DNA of 18,908 nt from Nephromyces sp. MM_2019 (lineage: Eukaryota; Apicomplexa; Aconoidasida; Nephromycida). Shown here piece after piece: positions 1-9,715 of this stretch; positions within the stretch are counted from its first letter, which is position 1; the number at the start of each line of letters is the position of its first letter. Below the pieces are notes generated by a model. The model made no database searches and was not told the DNA's origin. It saw only the letters and a list, made by a program, of their open reading frames with translations. Location of the stretch: positions 1,251-20,158 of the forward strand of contig JADHZB010000243.1 in NCBI GenBank assembly GCA_015657535.1, in the 5' to 3' direction. Position numbers and translations under genes: made by a program.

Positions 1-125
1 GTGTGTGTAAGTGTGTGTGGAGGGGGGTGTGTATAAGTGTGTGTGGAGGGAGTGTGGGCGGGGTGTGTTTAAGTGTATGTGGATGTGTGTGAGTGTGTGT
101 GGAGGTGTAATAAAGTAAATAAATA
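1..125. repeat. G-rich GT minisatellite at left edge
   Basis: Irregular GT-rich repeats in which a block like gtgtgtgtaagtgtgtgtgg recurs with G-rich spacers. Runs of three or more G lie at 22-27, 48-50, 56-58 and 60-63, so a long-loop G-quadruplex is formally possible. The window begins inside this tract, so its full length is unknown. Confidence 0.8.
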
Positions 126-282
126 AAAAGGTATATGTATATAGTCATGTAAATCTATACAAGTGTAGGTGTGATAATGTATGTATAATCATCTGTGTGT
201 TTTGCAAAAGATGAGGTATTTCTAAAAAAAGATATAGATTTATAGAGTTTTGAAAAGTGTGTACAAAATTATCTAGGCAATA

Positions 283-662
283 TTATTCAAATAAATCAAA
301 AAGATAATATAATAGATCATGTGATTTTTTATACAGTTCTATCTAATTATTTATGTGTGCAAAATTTTGAAGAGTTTTGTGTTTATTAGCATACCAATGT
401 TACTTCTTCATCCTGAGTGTGATCAAAATAAGCAATTATCGAATTCTTAGAAGATGTTAGGTCAGCTAAAAGTGTTGAGGCCGCTGAATTGGACTGAAAT
501 GACATAAAGAATTGTATTGTGTGTGTCGATTAGATAAATGTGTAGGCAGATTGGGTTTATAAGAATGTCAATTAGGTACAAATTCGTGTGTCAATAGAGT
601 GCTTATATCCAAAATATGGCTAATATTTCAAGATGTTATACCTCCTCAGCTTGTTCGGACAT
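283..662 (-). CDS. candidate small spliced gene, 59 aa, function unknown
   Basis: I do not recognise this protein. Three exons read in one frame on the minus strand: 662-642 (MSEQAEE), 493-395 (33 codons, beginning SNSAASTLLADL and ending DEEVTL) and 342-283 (IELYKKSHDLLYYLFDLFE, then TAA). All junctions are phase 0. The donors are GAG|GTATAA and TTG|GTATGC; the acceptors are CATTTCAG|TCC and AATTAG|ATA, giving introns of 148 and 52 nt. The product would be acidic and Ser/Ala-rich at the N terminus, ending in a hydrophobic helix. A possible 5' leader intron ends at TATTACAG, about 40 nt before the ATG. The evidence is consistent phase, YAG acceptors and higher complexity than the flanks. Open frames of this size also arise by chance in AT-rich DNA, so this remains a candidate. 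Confidence 0.42.
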
Positions 663-2030
663 TTTATCCTTTTAAGGTATTGTTTGAATCAATACATCTA
701 GCTGTAATAAAATTGCTGAGAAAATTATTTGTAAATTAGAAGAAAATTCGACTGAGTGTGTTATAGAATAAATCTAAAGTGTTAAGTATATGTGTGTTGT
801 AGAGTACAAGGTTTAATTAAAACGATGGGTTAGAGTGTGAAGGTGTGTTTATCTAATTTATTAATAAGATACAAGTCTAAGGGGGAAACTCTAATGTCTA
901 TATATTTTGAAGAAGTGTGTAATTAGGTTTCTAATATATTTCTAATTGATGTGTTATGTCAATGGGTAATTGTAACTACATCTTATGTGCTGATTAGAAA
1001 AATAAAGTAACACTGTGTATGTCGTAGAATGTGATCTAGAAGTAGTCAACGAATAGGTATAATGTGCCAGTTGGTGATAGTTTTGGTTTTGGAGTGCAAG
1101 GTACATCATAAAAGAAGCTAAAAAATTTGGGTTAAGTGTGAATACATATCTTATAATAATTCAAACCTGTAATGACATAAGCCAGAGGAAATCATAAGCG
1201 GTACGAGTGAGTAAAGGTAAGAGAAATCGACCTATATAACATACCAATAATGTTGAAGTTTTGAATAAAAATTGGGTTTTATTGAAAGTTGTTGATTGGA
1301 TGAGAGGTGTGTCTGTGTCCAATTATTGTATACAGGGTATATAGGAAGAAGTATCTGGCAAAGGTTAGATTATAAATTAAGAGGTGATAAAGTGTGTATA
1401 GATTTGTGAGTGAGATGAGCAGTCTGCTTTGTGGTTATAAAGGGTTGAAATAAGTTAGGGACAAATTGTTGGGGGAGTAAATGAAGTGAACTGTGATCAA
1501 ATAAAGATTTAATAGTAAACTTAATTGTATGGGAGATAGACTGTGAGGCTGTTGAGCGTGTGTAAAAAAGATGAATATGTTTTTAAAAGACAGAAGTGTT
1601 TGAAAGTATATGGGAGGATATACTTTTTGTGTGTACATGTGTGTGTGTGGGTATTGTGTGTATGTGAGTGAGGGAATTTTTGCATAAAATAAAATTTCTA
1701 AATGTTTATCAAGTTGATTCGAATTAGGAAGATTTAATTTCAATTGCTAAATAGAAAATAGGATTTTGTGTATCCTGGGATGTTAAAATAGTGTGTACAA
1801 TTGTTATAGCTTATACAGAGGCAGTACTAAAGGTGGTGAGTGGTATACCTATATACGCTTTTGTGTGAAACTTACATAGCCTTAATAATAAAAGATTTGA
1901 GTTAAAAGTAATGAACATGTGCTTAAATAAATTTGGTATTGCGACGAGCATAAAAATTATGGTAATTCGTTTAAAATTGGTAGAATGTAAAAATACTAAG
2001 TTAAAGTTGTAATTACACTTAGAGAGTTTA
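663..2030. other. no supported gene; strand-asymmetric region
   Basis: The plus strand is rich in G and T and poor in C, with scattered gtgtg motifs. The best coding candidate is on the minus strand. An ATG at about 1917 opens a 35-codon frame beginning MFITFNSNLLLLRLC (basic and hydrophobic, like an organelle-targeting leader). A possible donor (TCT|GTATAAG, near 1814) and acceptor (TTTTCTATTTAG, near 1747) lead into a 100-codon frame ending near 1435. That frame becomes low-complexity (His/Thr/Tyr from CA repeats). The pyrimidine-rich minus strand has few stops, so long frames are expected by chance. I do not call a gene. Confidence 0.5.
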
Positions 2031-2041
2031 TGTTAATGTGC

Positions 2042-2196
2042 ATGTGTTTGTTTTTGTCTGTTTTTATGTGTATAGGTGTGTGTAAATGTGTGTGTGTCTG
2101 TGTGAGTGTGTGTGTGTATGTGTGTCTGTGGCGTGTGTGTGTGTGTGTGTGTGTGTGTGCGTCTGTGTGTGTGTGTGCGTCTGTGTGTGTGTGTGC

Positions 2197-2273
<77 letters not shown>

Positions 2274-2300
2274 AATGTGTATGTGGCTGGGTGGTAAAGG
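2042..2300. repeat. (TG)n microsatellite with 18-bp sub-repeat
   Basis: A GT-rich tract with an uninterrupted TG run at about 2200-2266. Just before it, three near-identical 18-bp units (gcgtctgtgtgtgtgtgt) occupy roughly 2159-2210. Alternating purine-pyrimidine sequence of this length can adopt Z-DNA. The Cys/Val and His/Thr open frames across it on both strands are translations of the repeat, not genes. Confidence 0.92.
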
Positions 2301-3814
2301 GTGTGAATGTGATTACCATCCAACTAAACTTTAGAATGTATCTAGTAGTAATAACTTAGCAAATTGCGATACCTACTAACTCAGTATACATCCCTATAAA
2401 GTATTAATTCGGGCCTGAAAAAATATTCATACCAACTTGGTTTGTTTTTATACTTCCCACTAATTATTTATTAATAATTTCCTATATGATCTTATCCATA
2501 AGAGAATTCTTTTGTTAAGTAATCTTGGTAAATTTTCTATAGTGTTAATATTCATGTTAACCTGGTTATGTGAAATAACTGGCATAACCAAATCACAAGT
2601 GTCAAGGTATTGTAAATCTTGACTAAATTAATTCAGTCTTTAGGTACTATATGAGTAAGATATGCTACAATATTTAAGTAATGTTCCAAAAATACTATTA
2701 AATTCATAAAATTGAGCGATTTTAGACAAATTTTGGCATACCGAATTTCGAATTATTCCAATATATAAATTATACAAGTTAAGCTCCTACTAGTTGGTTG
2801 GCTATTATTACTAACTACAAATATAATGCGAATCTAATGTGTAAATCTTTTGCTTTTCTGTCTAATTTACAAACCTGTTATTCCAAACATTTTTTGTCAT
2901 CCCAAACATTTTCGGTTACTTCAAAATTGTCGAGGTATCCCAAATATTTTTGGAAGTCTCGATATTTCAAAAGCTCCTTGCGGAGGTAAAAAGAAAGAAA
3001 ATTGTTGTGTTATACTTGTTTTATTTTAGTTTCCTGCTTAAGAGAAGATTCAATTTAAATAAAAGTGAAATATCTAGGAGCAACGGGCTCTAAAATAAGT
3101 GTTATTTCAACATATTAAAAAGTGATCCACCATTAATGTAATTCTAGGTAGTGCTGCCGCATGTTTTGTGGTTACGTACATGAATTACAGCACGGGTGTG
3201 ACACCATCTTACTTAGTTTTCGACAAATTTGAATTCACTTCAATGGAAAGTTGGTGGGATATAAAAAGGTGTCGAACAAGTAAATCAGTTTTCACTTGAA
3301 ATAATAAAGTTAGCCAATTAGGCAATTATATAATCTTGTAAGAATCTGAAGGTATATATTGATAATTTTGGTGTTTCATCTTCTTTTATATCTAATTAAC
3401 GTCTATTTAGCTATTTAGAAATTGGAGAAATAAGAAGATTTCTATGGTACGACAAAAATATATGAAATTTGTTGCAACACTTTCTGGAAACTTGATGACT
3501 TTTTTTTTCTTAAAAGAAAAGCTTTGTATTGTTTGTATGTTACATAAACTTTATGCAATTATTTTAATCTTATGTACTAATTAATTCATTTTAATATCTT
3601 TAAACTTGATTGAAATCATAATAAATTTATGAAACATAAAAGATTCTTATTAAATAAACCAATTAAAATTATAACTCTTAAGATTCTTTACATAAGTTAA
3701 TAATTAGTAATAATTTTCATATTGAATTTTAGAATTGAACTTAAAAGGAGGCTTAAAATTAAATTACAAGCATTTTCGGAATTCGTGTATTTATAACGTT
3801 CTCAAAAGTTCAAA
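2301..3814. other. AT-rich spacer, nothing recognised
   Basis: No protein family, tRNA or rRNA was recognised on either strand. A diverged short motif (minus strand AAAATGTTTGGGAT and variants) occurs three times between about 2880 and 2960. A 63-codon plus-strand frame at 2798-2989 runs across these repeats and has no recognisable domain. I see nothing else to annotate. Confidence 0.55.
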
Positions 3815-4790
3815 ATGCAAAAAGTGAGCATAAAGCGACAGAATTCTTAACTAGATAAAAATTTGCAAACTTACAGAACAGCTCAGTAACAAAATATCAT
3901 TTGGAAAATCTCCAAAACCTATGTTGTCAACTTAGTGATTCTTTTCATAAATATGCATGTATCCTTTTTTTTTTTAAATTTTTGAATTGTTAAGAAATTT
4001 AATACTTAATTAAATCTATATAATCTTAAAATATGTAAATTCATGAAATGAATAACTTAAAAAAGACAATAAAAATACTACATAACATCACATATCCATT
4101 TAAGTACTTAAAATGATTACTCTCTTGACATGAACTAACAGCTGTATATATGCTTTAAACACCAAGAGCTGCTTATTTAATCTTAGTTCTGCAAGGACAC
4201 CTGGAGTTTTAAATTAATTTCATATTTCAAGCTCCTAATATACATAAGTTTAACATTTGTATACAAATATAGATATTTCATACAAATTATCTGATTTGAA
4301 TTTCCAATATATTGATATTAAATGTACTGGTCCTCAGCTTTATACGAATTTATTGAATTCGTTGCCTCAAATACAAGTATGGAGAAAATATTAATTCAAT
4401 GATAAAGTGATTTTGAAATGAAATAGTTTATATAATCCCTGTAAAACAGACTATAAATCTAAAAAATTTTTAAAATACGTATCTCTTGATATATATAGAT
4501 TTAATAGGATAAGTATGCCCTAAGCATTCGACATCCTATAGTGTGTTAACTTAACATATTATTCCCTGATCAATAAAACTTAACTTTTTAATCTAACGGA
4601 AAGCCTCAATTTTATTTAAAAATTTGAATCAAACAATTTGTAGACAATTCAATGTAAAGATACCATAAAATATACAAAATAAAACTAGATACCAATTACG
4701 TTTATTATTAAAGTTGGGGTTCAATCTTATTGTAAAAAGCATGCTATCAAAGGAGCTAATGAGGAACAAGTGCAGAGACTGAATTTTTAA
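3815..4790 (+). CDS. weak candidate spliced gene, function unknown
   Basis: Not recognised. A phase-consistent chain uses YAG acceptors throughout: 3815-3823 (MQK, donor GTGAGC), 3877-3958 (acceptor TTACAG; 27 codons including YHLENLQNLCCQLSDSFHKY; donor GTATCC), 4273-4376 (acceptor ATATAG; includes TGPQLYTNLLNSLPQIQ; donor GTATGG) and 4689-4790 (acceptor AACTAG; includes VGVQSYCKKHAIKGANEEQV; stop TAA). This gives 98 aa. An equally phase-consistent alternative joins 3958 to 4338 (acceptor GGTCCTCAG) and stops at TGA 4402, giving 51 aa. The second exon looks amphipathic and helical. Random open frames of 27-34 codons are common here, so only the joint consistency of splice signals supports the call. 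Confidence 0.27.
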
Positions 4791-6368
4791 ATAACACTCT
4801 TATAATTAGTTTTGTTATCGAAACTTATAATGTTCACTCACTTATAAAGGAATTTTTGTCAAGACTTAACTATATGACTATTCAATTTTTTTACAAAATC
4901 TGCAAGCAGTTAGTTTGACGCATATTCTACCTACTGAAAGCAAATAATGCTTGTGTAGGAGTGTACATACCTATAATAAAGTAAACGTATTAATTATTTG
5001 TTACAGCAAAAATTGTTTACTTCTTACAATTTGTAGACATAAATTGTATTGAATACACAGGCCCATCTTTAAATCAATAAATAAATACTCAATAACATTT
5101 AGAGGCATTATATGAAAATTTTTATTTCATCTTTAATTCCTCTTCAGATAACATTTGATTATTATTACATCAAATAAACTCTTCTTAATCAATTTCTTTG
5201 AAAATTTTTCGCGCACACGGATTATCAACAATGTGTTCGCGCTAACGTTTCACTTGTATATCCTATATAGTGACTGTTGCGATACTCTGAATAGTATTCA
5301 GACAGCGTTACCCTTCAAACCTAAGAATTTATTATAGCCTCGTCAATTCCTTTGCTATTCCAAATCACGCAACTAGGTAAGATTATTAGTGAAGTTAAGA
5401 AGTAGGGGAGGAGTAAGTTATTTTGATTATAAGTTAAACTGGGTAGGGTCACTACATTACCTAATGTTACTAGATTGAATACCTTGGCATATAAATTCAT
5501 TTAACCTATGTCTTTATGACAACTTATTACCTCAATTGCTAATTAACTCTACTTGACAAGAGCCTCTCTTATAATACCTAATACCCTCAATATCTTCCTG
5601 AACATAATTAAAAGGTTGTGTTGAATCATACATATAACATTGACAATCCTCAAGCACCCTTTAATACTTAATTTGAACCACATCTCATGACTCGCATATA
5701 CACCTCGATGTGATTTGAGTTGATTACTATTAATTGAATTAGCACTAAATTTTGATACCAATATAAATAATATATAATTGTGGAAGTTAGATTTACAAAT
5801 ATCATGTTTTCATTTGAAAATTATATTCCATTCTTTATCAGGTTCAACTCAGAAACAACTAATACTGTGTAACCAATCTTTCTTGTATCATTAAATACAC
5901 TATTATATATGAATAAACTATCAAGCCTATTTAATTTTTATATATCTAAGCTATAGAAGTCCTAAAGAATAACCACTATTGGCCACACTTTTACTATTAT
6001 GAAAAATCAGGAATAAACATAACAAGAAAGGCTCCAAAAAGAGAAGATTCATTTGAGACTTGATAATCGCTTTCAACAATCTTTGAAAACTTCAACACGT
6101 TTGCATAATTAAAAAACTCAGATATTGAATACAAGAATTTACTTTTTTCCTCAGAAAACATTTACATAATCCACCTTGAATAATTATGTTTAAACACACA
6201 AATCAGACACATATCACACTTGATTAAGACTCCACTTCAACTCACTTTTACATACCTTTAAACCTATCTCAAATCTTATATGATCTCAAAAATCATTTGA
6301 AGCTTCTAACACAAACTTCTTATCTGAATCACCATTACAATTAACTCATATTAAACACACATCATACG
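4791..6368. other. AT-rich spacer and likely SRRM1 leader
   Basis: No gene supported. A 60-codon plus-strand frame at 5155-5337 covers the least AT-rich local stretch (around ttcgcgcacacgg), and a 70-codon minus-strand frame lies at 5549-5761. Neither shows a family motif or convincing splice sites. The roughly 150 bases before the SRRM1 ATG are rich in C, T and A and poor in G, as expected of a transcribed leader. No promoter element can be assigned with confidence. Confidence 0.5.
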
Positions 6369-9256
6369 ATGTCAGGAGGTCCAGGTTTTTATCGTGGCAC
6401 AAGCTACGAACAAACACCTTATTTTGCAAATAAAGAGAGGAAGATGATTGAGTCAAAAAATTGGCCAAGCTGCTTTTCTAAGAAAGTAGACATGTCAAAG
6501 GTCAGTTTAGAAATAATACGTCCTTGGATTAGTCGTCAAATCACAAGTTTATTAGGAATAGAAGACGAAATAGTAATTGATTATTGTATGTCTCAATTGA
6601 GGCCAGAAGAAGCCCTTACTGAAGAACAAACTGGTAGCCTTACCAAACCTTATGAAATTGATCCAAAGAAACTTCAAATTAACTTGACTGGTTTTATGGC
6701 TAAACACACTGGGAAATTTGTTAAAGAACTATGGGAATTATTACTTTCTGCTCAGGAAAATGCCTCTGGAATCCCCCAACAATTTATTGACGAAAAAAAA
6801 GAGGTACTAGTATAGTTTGTGTATAAAATTTTGACAGTTCTATTGCTTCGTATATTCATAGTTCCTTTTCTGTATGACTAGAATGGATATCCACCTTTGT
6901 CTTCGAAATTAGATTTCAAACAAATTTTTATAAGCCTTATATACCATTTTTGTCTGTTATTTTTTTAAATGAATCAATGCTATTTAGATTTTCAATAAAG
7001 CTAGGAAATATTAAAATCTCAAAAACTTACAAACTTAGATCACTACATAAATTCATTTCATCAAAGTTTCACACTTAATTGACCCTCAATACATCAGGAA
7101 TTAAAACGAAAACAAGAAGAGCAGATCAAGCTTCAGGAAGAGCTAGTACGTAGACAAGAAAGTCTACTTGAGGAAGCAAAACAGTATCAAAATATGAATG
7201 CTGGCAAAAACAGTTTTTCCACAACTAATTTTCAAAATTTACCCACTCCCGAAGCCCCTAAAGGATTTTCTTCCTCCTTTGTAGAAGATAAGGGGAAGAG
7301 TGAAAATGATAATGATAAGAATTTAAATGATGATAATCATAAATCCCTTGAAACCCGTCCTAAAGAATCACCAAAAATCGCACCTAATGACTCTTCAGAA
7401 AAGGAAAAAAATAAAAATAGGAATGAACAACGAAGACCAGGTTAGTTTCTTAATCTTATTATTCTATTTCCATTTAAATAGTATTCTTAGAATCATAATT
7501 TGTACAATACTTAATAATATTAGTTTCATGAGGCATTGAGAGTTGCTTAATAGCAAAACTATTTCGAATATTAAAAATTGTACACTCCATTTTACCTTGG
7601 TTTATAGAAATGAACCATCTCCTTTAGAAGAGAGGGTAATATTTGAATATTTGAAGCTCTTTATTCAAGTTTTTATCTTTTTTTATTTCTCCAACTTTTA
7701 CCTCAGAAAAAAGGCGATCTCCATCATCCTCCTCAACCTCCTCAAGATCACGATCTTCTTCCTATTCAAGTTCTAATAGTTCTGTGAGCTCAAGAAGGCC
7801 ATCTTATCACCGTTCTCACCGTGGACGAAGGTCTCAACGATATTCACGTTCTCCTAGATACCAAAAATTTCAACGATATCCTCCAGGTTTGTTTAGAATC
7901 TACATATTTACAATGATCAATTACATCTTCGAAATTTACTCTACTGATTAATTTGATTTAATATCACTATTTTGACAGAAGAAACTAGATACTTTTAAAT
8001 TTTCGAATCATTAATACAACTCCACAATTATCTACACAGATTCAAGAAATAGGCCCCGCTATCGATCAAGGTATCCCAGCCCTGTACGACCTTCTACTTA
8101 TAATCAAAGACGCAACCGCTACGCATCTCCTTCTCGTTCTTCATCACATAGTTCATCGTACTCTAACCGCTCTTCACCTATCAGAGACTCTCGAAACTCA
8201 CACCGAAGGAATTATACAAGAAATTACCGAATAAAAGAATCTAAGGACAATCAAACGCGTGAAAAAGAAACTAAAACAAAAGAAGAAAGAGAAGTAAAAA
8301 CAAAACCCAAGACAAATCAAGATCCTGAAGAACAAAAAGTTGACAAGCGCTCATCTCCAAAAAGGAGATATGAAGCTGCTGAGAATGATAACCATCGTTC
8401 AAAAAGGAGGAAACCAGATGATAAAGATACATATAAAAGAAATCGAAATCGTTCCCCTAGCTCCTCTAGCAAGTGAGATTTTTCATTGGCTTGGTATAAT
8501 TATGATATTAATTCATTATTCATAAAGTTCTCTGCCTCTAAATTTCATTGCACCATTCGCATCAATAACCTAATCAAAATAATACTAATCTTATTCCTTA
8601 ATTTCTAGCTCACGGTCACCATCACGACATTCACGCCATCGAAATCGACCTACCAAACAACCTAGGGATGATACTCATTATAGAAAATCCAATTTAAAGC
8701 CATCTCATAAAACCAAACCATCTGATGCCAAGAGTGATAGATCTGCTTCAATAGTTAAAGATAAAACCCATCGCTCTGTACCACCTAGTCCAACCCGTCC
8801 CTCTTCACCCCATAATCAACCAAATACAATTGAGAATATACCTGTAAATAAAAAACCTCGCCCTACAGGTCGCTTAAGAGCATGGTCAACATCTTCTTCC
8901 AACCCCAGTGAAAGACGATATAAAAAGTCGAGACAAGCTGATGAAAAGGACAAAGATGACACAAACCCTTCGTCAGCTCCACAAATCAATGGTATGACCC
9001 AGCATAAGGAAAACATAAATACTTTGGACTCTCAGGACTCTTCAAAAAAGGAAATTAGCATCAAACACCATAAAAAAGAGGTTTGTCTAAAAATTTCAGT
9101 TTTATAACAAAATGCTTAACTTGAGAAAATTTATTTGAAACTAATATTTGAAACCACTAAAGTTCATTTTTCAAACTTAATCTCAAACAGCGATCCCATT
9201 CTGAAGAAAATTTGAGACAAAAAGCTTTGGGCATCATAAAGAAAGTTAAAGGCTGA
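6369..9256 (+). CDS. SRRM1: SRRM1/SRm160-type PWI and RS splicing coactivator
   Basis: Nuclear splicing coactivator: the PWI domain binds nucleic acid and the RS-rich tail contacts SR proteins and snRNPs at exonic enhancers (family knowledge). Six exons give 642 aa: 6369-6803, 7098-7440, 7707-7886, 8040-8472, 8609-9080 and 9191-9256, stop TGA. All introns are GT-AG (294, 266, 153, 136 and 110 nt; phases 0,1,1,2,0). The N terminus has the family signature GFYRGTSYEQ, then KKVDMSKVSLEIIRPWI with the PWI triplet at residues 52-54, then LQINLTGF, ELWELLLSAQENASGIP and a charged helix. Residues 261-465 hold the Arg/Ser-rich blocks (RSRSSSYSSS, SRSPSR); the rest is Lys/Ser/Pro-rich and disordered. 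The end is a short basic helix (LRQKALGIIKKVKG). An insertion of about 15-20 residues rich in Glu/Thr precedes LQINLTGF compared with animal proteins. The 5' start is the only ATG that gives the conserved N terminus. Confidence 0.95.
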
Positions 9257-9715
9257 AGATATTGTTAATAAGCAGTACTTATTTTCTGGTTTGAATACGA
9301 AATCATAATCATTGATTGACCCCCTATACAAAGTACGAGCTCCATATGGTATTAAGGTTTTCCTGAAAATTTATTTAGAGAAATTGCCTTTAAAATTGAG
9401 CAATTCGCACTTTTTCTTTCTTGCTTTAAATAATAAGAAATTATCTTGAGAGATTATAACAATTTTTGAATATTTACATTTTTGCCAATTTTCAAGATTT
9501 CCATTAAATTATTTGATAACAAGTTTTCAAATCTATATTAGAAGTTAAACTTTTAATAATAGCTATATCTGAAATCAATTATAAAACTATTACATCAAAA
9601 TAAGATAACCAAAACTACAGTTTTAAACTTAGAAGTCAACATTCTTTGATTTCATGAATCTTCATCACAACCCATTTTCATATGTTGAAATATAATTTGA
9701 TGAATGCTTTATTAG
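9257..9715. other. convergent 3' spacer
   Basis: This 459-bp AT-rich stretch separates the SRRM1 stop (plus strand) from the DNAAF11 stop (minus strand), so both 3' ends must lie here. No clear AATAAA signal stands out on the plus strand just after the SRRM1 stop. Nothing else is seen. Confidence 0.7.

Noticed and set aside
240..1140. Plus-strand frames with coding-like stretches broken by TAG/TAA codons, suggesting a ciliate-type code or tiny introns
   Set aside because: SRRM1, DNAAF11 and TRAPPC13 use TAA, TAG and TGA as ordinary stops, and a phase-consistent gene exists on the opposite strand at 283-662.
1435..1746. Minus-strand frame of about 100 codons, possibly spliced to an upstream leader-like exon
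   Set aside because: Pyrimidine-rich strand with few stops; the sequence turns low-complexity across CA repeats and matches no family I know.
2030..2359. Cys/Val-rich (plus) and His/Thr-rich (minus) open frames of 60-109 codons
   Set aside because: Pure translations of the TG/CA microsatellite; open in several frames on both strands with no unique sequence.
5155..5337. 60-codon plus-strand open frame
   Set aside because: No ATG, family motif or supported splice partners; size is within chance expectation for this composition.
5549..5761. 70-codon minus-strand open frame
   Set aside because: Plausible-looking composition but no homology recognised and no second exon found.
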